This document shows positions 31,524-36,121 of a stretch of 36,121 bases of DNA, piece by piece. Below the pieces are notes generated by a model, which saw nothing but the letters and a program-made list of their open reading frames with translations, did not search any database and was not told the DNA's origin. Position 1 is the stretch's first letter. Each line of letters opens with the position of its first letter. The stretch is from Acidimicrobiales bacterium (lineage in GTDB: Bacteria > Actinomycetota > Acidimicrobiia > Acidimicrobiales > Ilumatobacteraceae), in NCBI GenBank assembly GCA_025463415.1, contig JAOBWO010000211.1, positions 1 through 36,121 on the forward strand, written 5' to 3'. Both the position numbers and the translations under genes were made by a program.

Positions 31524-33616
31524 TGGTCGAGATCGTCCCACACTTCGTCTGCGGCGGCCTGGTTGACCTCGGCGCCGACGACGTCGCCGGTGAAGTCGTC
31601 GAAGTTCCCCTCCTGCGCATATGTCGCGACGGCCTGGACCGCACTGCCCGCGTCGTCCGGCAGGGCATCCTGCACCTGACCGAGGACGTCGCTGAGGTCG
31701 CCGGTCGAGGCGAGTGCGCCGACCAGATCGGCCTGGCTCGGCATCTGGTCTGGGAACGGCACGCCGCCATCAGGGAGGTCCAGATCGGGGATGTCCGGCA
31801 GCGCCGCGATCGCGTCCTGGACCTCGGGCATGTCGGTGATGTCACCAAGCCCCGGGATGTCCCCTGGGAGCTGATCCGGCAGCGAGCTCAGATTCGGAGC
31901 GGCGGGGATCTGATCGAACGCATCCTGCGGCGTCGGGATCTGATCGAGCGCATCCTGCGGGGTCGGGATCTGATCCAACGCGTCCTGCGGGGTCGGCAAC
32001 CCACTCGTCAGGTCGTCGAAGGTGGGTGGGCTGTCGAAGCCGTCCGGCAATCCCGGGATGTCGACCCCACTGAGGTCGCCGTCGGTGGTGGTGACGCTCG
32101 TCCGGGTCCCGTCGGCCGCGGTCTCGGTGGTGTTGTCGTAGCTGCCCTGGGCGCTGGCATCGCCATAGCTCCCGTGACCGGAGACGTTGGTGTGCTCAGT
32201 CACGGACCCGTCGGCGTTCTCCTGGCTCTCGTGGTCGTATTTGCCTCCGGCGTCGAAGTCGCCGGCCGTCACGTCGACGTTCGCGTTCGTGGTCTCCGTC
32301 TCCCGACCTTGCGCGTCGACATCGTCGGTGTCGTCGTAGCCGGCGGCCGCATGGAAGTCGTCACCCTGTGCACTGCCGTGCACGCCGAAGGTCGTCGTCT
32401 CCGATCCGTCGGCGCGCTCGGTGTCCGAGTACTCGCCGTCGCCGTGGAACGTGTTGCCGGCAGCGTCGACGTCGGCGTTGACCGAGACGGAGTCGCGCGT
32501 CGTGCCGTCGGATGTCTCCTCGTGCTCGTACTTGCCCCCGGCGTCGATGTGCGTGCCGTCGGCGTCCACGGTGGTGTGCGTCTGCACCGTCGTCAGCGAA
32601 CCGTCCGGCGACTCGGTGTGGGTCACGCTCTCGTTGGCGTCCACGTCGACGCCATCGCCGTGGGCGGTGCCGTGGAGGTTGACCCCGTCGGTGGTGGTGT
32701 CGCCTTCTTCGTCGTGTTGGTATGCGACGTCGACCGTTCCACCGCTGCCCTCGTAGTCCTTGTAGCCGCCACCGCCCGCCACTGCGACGTCGGTGTTGCC
32801 CTGGTTGTCCTCGGACACCTCCACGTCGGCGTTCGCGCTGTACGCGCCGGACGGCGTGTACAACGTTCCGTCCGCCTGGTGGACGGTGTTCCAGCTGCCG
32901 TCGGCGTTCTTCTCGAATCCACCGTGAGCCGACGCGTCGAGCAGGCCGACGGGTGTGGGGATGATCGCCTGGGCCTTGCCGTCGATGCTGATCTCGCCGT
33001 CGGCGCCGTGCTCGATGTGCCCCTTGGCGCCCGGGAGCGACGCGATGTCGAGCCCGGCTCGCCCGTCGACTCCGAAGCTGCCGTCCGTGCCGACGTCGCC
33101 GCCGAGGCCGAAGGTCAGGTCCTCGTAGTGTGCCCCGATGCCGCCTTCGCCGACGTGAGCGCTGCCATACAGCACGTCGGGCACACCGGCTTCGATCGAC
33201 AGGTTGCCGTTCTCGTAGTTCGGCGCGATGAGGCCGAACGTCATCGTCTCGACCGGGTCGAACACGATGGTGTCGGCTGCGGACAGGCCCCAGTCCATCG
33301 TGTCGACGGCGGCCTGCGCCACGACCTTGGGCGCGTCGGCGATGGCCTGGGCGACCGGCTTGACCCAGTCCTCCATCATCCCGCCGACGCCGTCGGACAC
33401 CCACCCCATCACCATGCCGGTGTGATCCACGACCTCGTTGACGACGGTCTCCGCCGCGCCTGCGGCGAATCCGTAGCTGTAGGTGACGCCGTCCTTGACG
33501 ATGCCGGCCATCGTCTCCACGACGTCCTTGACGATGTCGGCACCGTCCTCGACGACCTGCACGGCGTCGTCGACTCGATCTCCGGCCCACCCGATCGGAT
33601 CATCAAACAAGCCCAT
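31520..33616 (-). CDS. Acidic beta-repeat protein in the IniB position
   Basis: A 698-aa, strongly acidic protein that I cannot assign to a family. Residues 1-100 contain amphipathic helices (GLFDDPIGWAGDRVDDAVQV ...). Residues ~130-500 are built of repeating 30-45-residue beta units rich in Gly, Asp, Thr and His (patterns such as ADGTHIDAGGKYEHE, HGDGEYSDTERADGS and DFDAGGKYDHESQENADGS). About 530-570 holds three tandem copies of PTPQDALDQI, and the rest is an Asp/Pro/Leu-rich tail (DIPGLGDITDMPEV, DIPDLDLPDGG). No signal peptide or membrane helix is clear. The ATG at 33616 has an AGGAG site. It is translationally coupled to the IniA-like GTPase, the place that Gly/Ala-rich IniB holds in mycobacteria. 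Confidence 0.85.
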   Translation of the reverse strand: MGLFDDPIGWAGDRVDDAVQVVEDGADIVKDVVETMAGIVKDGVTYSYGFAAGAAETVVNEVVDHTGMVMGWVSDGVGGMMEDWVKPVAQAIADAPKVVAQAAVDTMDWGLSAADTIVFDPVETMTFGLIAPNYENGNLSIEAGVPDVLYGSAHVGEGGIGAHYEDLTFGLGGDVGTDGSFGVDGRAGLDIASLPGAKGHIEHGADGEISIDGKAQAIIPTPVGLLDASAHGGFEKNADGSWNTVHQADGTLYTPSGAYSANADVEVSEDNQGNTDVAVAGGGGYKDYEGSGGTVDVAYQHDEEGDTTTDGVNLHGTAHGDGVDVDANESVTHTESPDGSLTTVQTHTTVDADGTHIDAGGKYEHEETSDGTTRDSVSVNADVDAAGNTFHGDGEYSDTERADGSETTTFGVHGSAQGDDFHAAAGYDDTDDVDAQGRETETTNANVDVTAGDFDAGGKYDHESQENADGSVTEHTNVSGHGSYGDASAQGSYDNTTETAADGTRTSVTTTDGDLSGVDIPGLPDGFDSPPTFDDLTSGLPTPQDALDQIPTPQDALDQIPTPQDAFDQIPAAPNLSSLPDQLPGDIPGLGDITDMPEVQDAIAALPDIPDLDLPDGGVPFPDQMPSQADLVGALASTGDLSDVLGQVQDALPDDAGSAVQAVATYAQEGNFDDFTGDVVGAEVNQAAADEVWDDLDQ
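31907..31996. repeat. 30-bp tandem repeat, three copies
   Basis: Three near-identical 30-bp units (31907-31936, 31937-31966, 31967-31996) encode the three copies of PTPQDALDQI/PTPQDAFDQI in the acidic protein. Confidence 0.85.
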
Positions 33617-33659
33617 GCGGACGACTCCTGTCGGGTTCGGCGTGACCGCCTGTACATGC

Positions 33660-33678
33660 GCGAGCAACGACTGCTCGC
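33660..33678. promoter_or_regulatory. Inverted repeat upstream of the IniB-position gene
   Basis: GCGAGCA (33660-33666) and TGCTCGC (33672-33678) form a perfect 7-bp inverted repeat with a 5-nt spacer, 44 bp before the start of the acidic protein. It could be an operator or a leader hairpin. Confidence 0.4.
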
Positions 33679-33731
33679 ATGAAGGACGGCCTCATCTCCA
33701 TGATCGTAGAACGTGCGGTTGCATGCGTTCA

Positions 33732-33755
33732 CCGGGAACATTCCCGGTTCCCGGG
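33732..33755. promoter_or_regulatory. Operator-like palindrome CCGGGAA-CA-TTCCCGG plus a third half-site
   Basis: A perfect 7-bp inverted repeat with a 2-nt spacer (33732-33747) is followed at once by another TTCCCGG half-site (33748-33754). The cluster overlaps the expected -35 position of the LpqN-like gene, whose -10 box is at 33771. It is also upstream of the iniBAC-like operon on the other strand, so one regulator could control both. Confidence 0.5.
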
Positions 33756-33770
33756 CCCGCAGCGGATCAC

Positions 33771-33776
33771 TACAGT
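33771..33776 (+). promoter_or_regulatory. -10 box of the LpqN-like gene
   Basis: TACAGT ends 7 nt before the ATG at 33784, with no Shine-Dalgarno sequence. Confidence 0.45.
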
Positions 33777-33783
33777 CCCCGAC

Positions 33784-34299
33784 ATGGACGCGACACCTTC
33801 CCTTGATCTGGCAGCGCAGATCGTCGCTCAACCGAGTGCGATGCTGCCGGGGATCCCGCCCTTCGTGTTCTCCCTGCCTCTGGGCTGGGTGCTGGACGAA
33901 GCACCGGGAGCGCTCGCGTTGATCCGCCTGCCCGAAGAGATCGACGGGTTCTTGATCAACGGCATCCTCAGCCACGACAAGGTCTCGCGCACGGTCGACT
34001 TCAAGGAGGCGGCCGCGTTCACGCTGCAGCGGCTGAAGGCAGGCTGCCCCGACGTCGAGGTCTTCATGGAGAAGTTCATGCAGCTCGGTGGCCGGCCGGT
34101 GTTCCTGCGCGCGATGCGGATGAGCGCACCGAAGTCGGGCCGGGCGATCTCGCAGCTGCAATCGATCTGGTTCGGCCCCACCAACGGGCCGGGCAAGGTC
34201 GTCGACTTCTTCCAGTGCGTGTTCACCTGCCCGGCCGAGCACGTCAACGCGGTCTCCCCGCAGGCCCTGCACTTCCTCGCCAGCTTCAAGTTCGTCTGA
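33784..34299 (+). CDS. LpqN/LpqT-like protein
   Basis: A 171-aa protein that resembles the LpqN/LpqT family of actinobacteria (PsbP/Mog1-like fold). After ~25 polar residues come a strand FVFSLPLGWVLDEAPGALALIRLP, a middle segment with KEAAAFTLQRLKAGCPDVEVF, and a C-terminal strand-helix pair FQCVFTCPAEHVNAVSPQALHFLASFKFV. The typical family features are the opening P-x-GW strand, a central long helix, and a final helix followed by a beta strand. Unlike mycobacterial LpqN it has no signal peptide or lipobox, so it is probably cytosolic or exported another way. The family is of unknown function, and some members interact with envelope or type VII secretion proteins. It is divergent from the iniBAC-like operon. 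Confidence 0.65.
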   Translation: MDATPSLDLAAQIVAQPSAMLPGIPPFVFSLPLGWVLDEAPGALALIRLPEEIDGFLINGILSHDKVSRTVDFKEAAAFTLQRLKAGCPDVEVFMEKFMQLGGRPVFLRAMRMSAPKSGRAISQLQSIWFGPTNGPGKVVDFFQCVFTCPAEHVNAVSPQALHFLASFKFV

Positions 34300-34300
34300 G

Positions 34301-34368
34301 CAGCGCGCCGCGCCGCGCCTCGCGCCGCGGCCGCGCGCGACCGTCTCCACCGTTCTGTGTCAGGAGAC
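34301..34368. terminator. GC-rich hairpin region between convergent genes
   Basis: A run of CGCGCC-type repeats (34302-34340) can fold on itself. GTCTCC (34343-34348) pairs with GGAGAC (34363-34368) across a 14-nt loop. It lies in the convergent gap between the LpqN-like gene and the Ala-rich gene, with no T-tract. A two-way terminator is likely from position only. Confidence 0.3.
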
Positions 34369-34421
34369 AGGTCGAAGGTCGACCAATGTCTTGACTCGAT
34401 CGTTCGCCGGCCTGGATCCCG

Positions 34422-36121
34422 TCAGAAGTCGGTGGTGGTCGGATCGCTCGGTGAGACGTCGTTGCCGATGTCGTCGCCGAAGCTCGGACCGTCGTCGCTC
34501 GAGAAGTCGGGCGGCGACGGCGGGCTCGGCGGATCGGGAAGGTCCGGGAGCTGGCTGAGGTCGGGCGCGTCCGGCACGTCCGGAGCGTCGGGGATCTGCG
34601 GGATGTCGGGCAGGTCGAGGGCGGGCATGTCCGCCGGCGGCGGTGGCGGTGGCGCTTCCCCCGTCGGAGCATCGGGGATCGTCGGGAGGTCGAAGTCATC
34701 GGCGGGAGCCGGTGCGGAGATGTCATTGGTCGCGTCGACGCCGCCGAGGATGTCGGGCAGGTCGGTCGGATCCGGGATCGAGGGCTTCTCGGACGGTCCG
34801 GCGTCGCCTGCTGCGCCTCCCCCGCTGTAGTCGCCGCCTGCGTCCGGCACCGTCGAAGCCGATCCGGCCGCAGCCCCCTGCGACGTCGCAGACTGTCCGA
34901 CGTGTGCATCGAACGGGTCCATGATCCCGGTGTTGCCACTACCGGCCGCGCTCCGGAACCCGCTGTCCTGGTCATCGCCCGCTGCAGGTTCGGGTGCCCC
35001 GGCGCCCTCACCGGCAGCCACGTTGGCGGCGCCGCCCTGTGCGTAGGCGACACCCGGCCCGTCCGAGATGGCGCCGTTGGAGGGTTGGTCGGCACTGGAC
35101 ATGCCTGCGGTGTTCGCAGCCGCGACAGTGGCAGCGCCGTAGGTGGCCGCGTCGGCCGCGCCAGACGTTCCCGGGTCGGAAGCGGCGGCACCCTCGTTCG
35201 TGGCAGCAGCGCCTTGGTACGCAGCGGCGTCGCCGTGGCCTTGCGCCTCACCGGCGGAGGCGCCCGTCGGAGCCTGCGCGGCACCCTCGCCGGCGCTCGG
35301 CACGGCCGTGTCGCCGAGACCGCCGGGCAGGACGATCGTCGGCGTCGGGATCTGCACGGTCGGTAGGCCCAGCGCTGCAGCCGTGCCTGCGATCTGGGCG
35401 TTGGCGCTCGCGACCTGCGCGGCCAACGCAGCGTTGACCGCAGCCAGATCCGGAGCTGCATCAAGTGGGTCCATCGGCACCTGGATGGGCGTGAACGGCA
35501 GCCCGCTCGCGCCGGCCTGGGCCGCCATCGCCTGGTTGATCGCAGCCACTTGCGTCGCGACCGCGTCGTACGCGGCGGACGGTGCATCCGCTCCGGACTC
35601 ACCCATTGCGCCGCCGGCACCAGTGTCCTGCGGAGCACCCTCGCTAGCGCTCGGCATCGCGGTGTCGCCGAGACCGTCCGGCAAGACGATCGTCGGCGTC
35701 GGGATCTGCACGGTCGGCACGTTCAGGGCGGAAGCCATGCCCGCCAACTGGGCGTTGGCGTTGGCGACCTGCGCGGCCACCGCCGCGTTGACCGCAGCCA
35801 GGTCCGGTGCCGCATCGGCGGGGTCCATCGGCACCTGGATCGGCGTGAACGGCAGCCCGCTGGCGCCGGCCTGGGCAGCCATCGCCTGATTGATCGCCGC
35901 AACTTGCGTCGCCACCGCGTCGAACGCGGCCGACGGTGCATCCGCTCCGGACTCACCCATTGCGCCACCGGCCCCGGGATCCGCGCCAGGACCGCCGGCC
36001 TGACCAGCTTCCGGATCGGTGCCAGTCGGTGCCTCGTCCGGGAGCGTGATCGTCGGGATCGGGATCTGCACCAGTGGCCGATTCATGGCGGAAGCCATGC
36101 CGGCCATCTGCGCGTTGGCGC
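34422..36121 (-). CDS. Large Ala/Pro/Asp-rich tandem-repeat protein (partial, 3' end)
   Basis: The last 565 residues of a longer protein whose start is outside the window. Repeats of 118-120 residues run from the window edge: each has AQxAGxAxAL, VQIPTPTI, a variable acidic/Gly linker, GAMGESGADAPSAA, DAVATQVAAINQAMAAQAGASGLPFTPIQVPMDP and AAPDLAAVNAA. Two complete units and the start of a third are seen. An Ala/Gly-rich stretch (about 260-430) follows, and the C-terminal ~115 residues are Asp/Pro-rich, with a run of six Pro and ladders such as LDLPDIPQIPDAPDVPDAPD. No enzyme motif is seen. Ala-rich repeats and the acidic tail resemble the IniB-position protein next door, suggesting a related envelope role. 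Confidence 0.75.
   Translation of the reverse strand, partial: ANAQMAGMASAMNRPLVQIPIPTITLPDEAPTGTDPEAGQAGGPGADPGAGGAMGESGADAPSAAFDAVATQVAAINQAMAAQAGASGLPFTPIQVPMDPADAAPDLAAVNAAVAAQVANANAQLAGMASALNVPTVQIPTPTIVLPDGLGDTAMPSASEGAPQDTGAGGAMGESGADAPSAAYDAVATQVAAINQAMAAQAGASGLPFTPIQVPMDPLDAAPDLAAVNAALAAQVASANAQIAGTAAALGLPTVQIPTPTIVLPGGLGDTAVPSAGEGAAQAPTGASAGEAQGHGDAAAYQGAAATNEGAAASDPGTSGAADAATYGAATVAAANTAGMSSADQPSNGAISDGPGVAYAQGGAANVAAGEGAGAPEPAAGDDQDSGFRSAAGSGNTGIMDPFDAHVGQSATSQGAAAGSASTVPDAGGDYSGGGAAGDAGPSEKPSIPDPTDLPDILGGVDATNDISAPAPADDFDLPTIPDAPTGEAPPPPPPADMPALDLPDIPQIPDAPDVPDAPDLSQLPDLPDPPSPPSPPDFSSDDGPSFGDDIGNDVSPSDPTTTDF
35405..36121. repeat. 354-360-bp tandem repeat inside the Ala-rich gene
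   Basis: The sequence around 35461-35620 recurs at 35815-35974 with an offset of 354 bp and very few changes. Just before the window edge the same unit begins again. Homogenised repeats of this size are prone to expansion and contraction. Confidence 0.85.

Noticed and set aside
33732-33755. LexA (SOS) box in the operator-like palindrome, because GAAC and GTTC occur
   Set aside because: The spacing between GAAC and GTTC is 7 nt, not the 4 nt of actinobacterial SOS boxes, and the symmetry centre is elsewhere (CCGGGAA-CA-TTCCCGG).

Overview
The window is a 36-kb piece of a high-GC actinobacterial chromosome. The crgA/trpG(pabA) pair, an IniA/IniC-type dynamin pair, an LpqN-like protein, a DUF4012 protein and common GTG starts all point to Actinomycetota. 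The overall style (thiolase with a small CxxC membrane protein, YHYH protein, Ala/Asp-rich secreted proteins) suggests Acidimicrobiia, but that rank is inference. I saw no tRNA, rRNA, insertion sequence, CRISPR array or phage gene.

Layout. 1-386: a partial unassigned frame and a 140-bp element bounded by 19-bp inverted repeats. 387-1447: trpG/pabA and crgA, divergent, followed by an inverted pair of DnaA boxes. 1455-6794 (minus): small zinc-ribbon membrane protein, thiolase, MarR regulator, class III aminotransferase, methyltransferase and ferredoxin-type reductase, a probable catabolic cluster. 6833-9890: NeuD/PglD-like acyltransferase facing a DUF4012 membrane protein (surface glycan). 9929-12546: YHYH lipoprotein, thioredoxin-like ferredoxin and a SpoU-type RNA methyltransferase. 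12555-15963: NTF2-like protein coupled to a cupredoxin lipoprotein, then a Tat-exported protein. 16073-19339 (minus): 43-aa small ORF, GT2 and GT-C glycosyltransferases, and a type IV pilin-like protein. 19406-22508: histidine kinase/response regulator and divergent ribF. 22518-25402: a frameshifted remnant, an ECF sigma factor and its overlapping membrane partner (anti-sigma-like N terminus, beta-propeller, LysM). 25515-28132: HPP membrane protein, folP and a lipoprotein. 28138-33616 (minus): a three-gene, translationally coupled iniBAC-like operon. 33784-36121: an LpqN-like protein and the 3' part of a large Ala/Pro/Asp-rich repeat protein.

Two themes run through the window. Many transcription units that start a divergon have no Shine-Dalgarno sequence but carry a TANNNT -10 hexamer ending 6-9 nt before the start codon, so leaderless transcription looks widespread. 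Genes inside operons are instead joined by 1-8 nt overlaps. The region most worth following up is the iniBAC-like cluster: a beta-repeat acidic protein sits where IniB does, is coupled to two dynamin-like GTPases, and shares its style of acidic tail with a neighbouring repeat protein. An operator-like palindrome lies in the divergent promoter between it and the LpqN-like gene.
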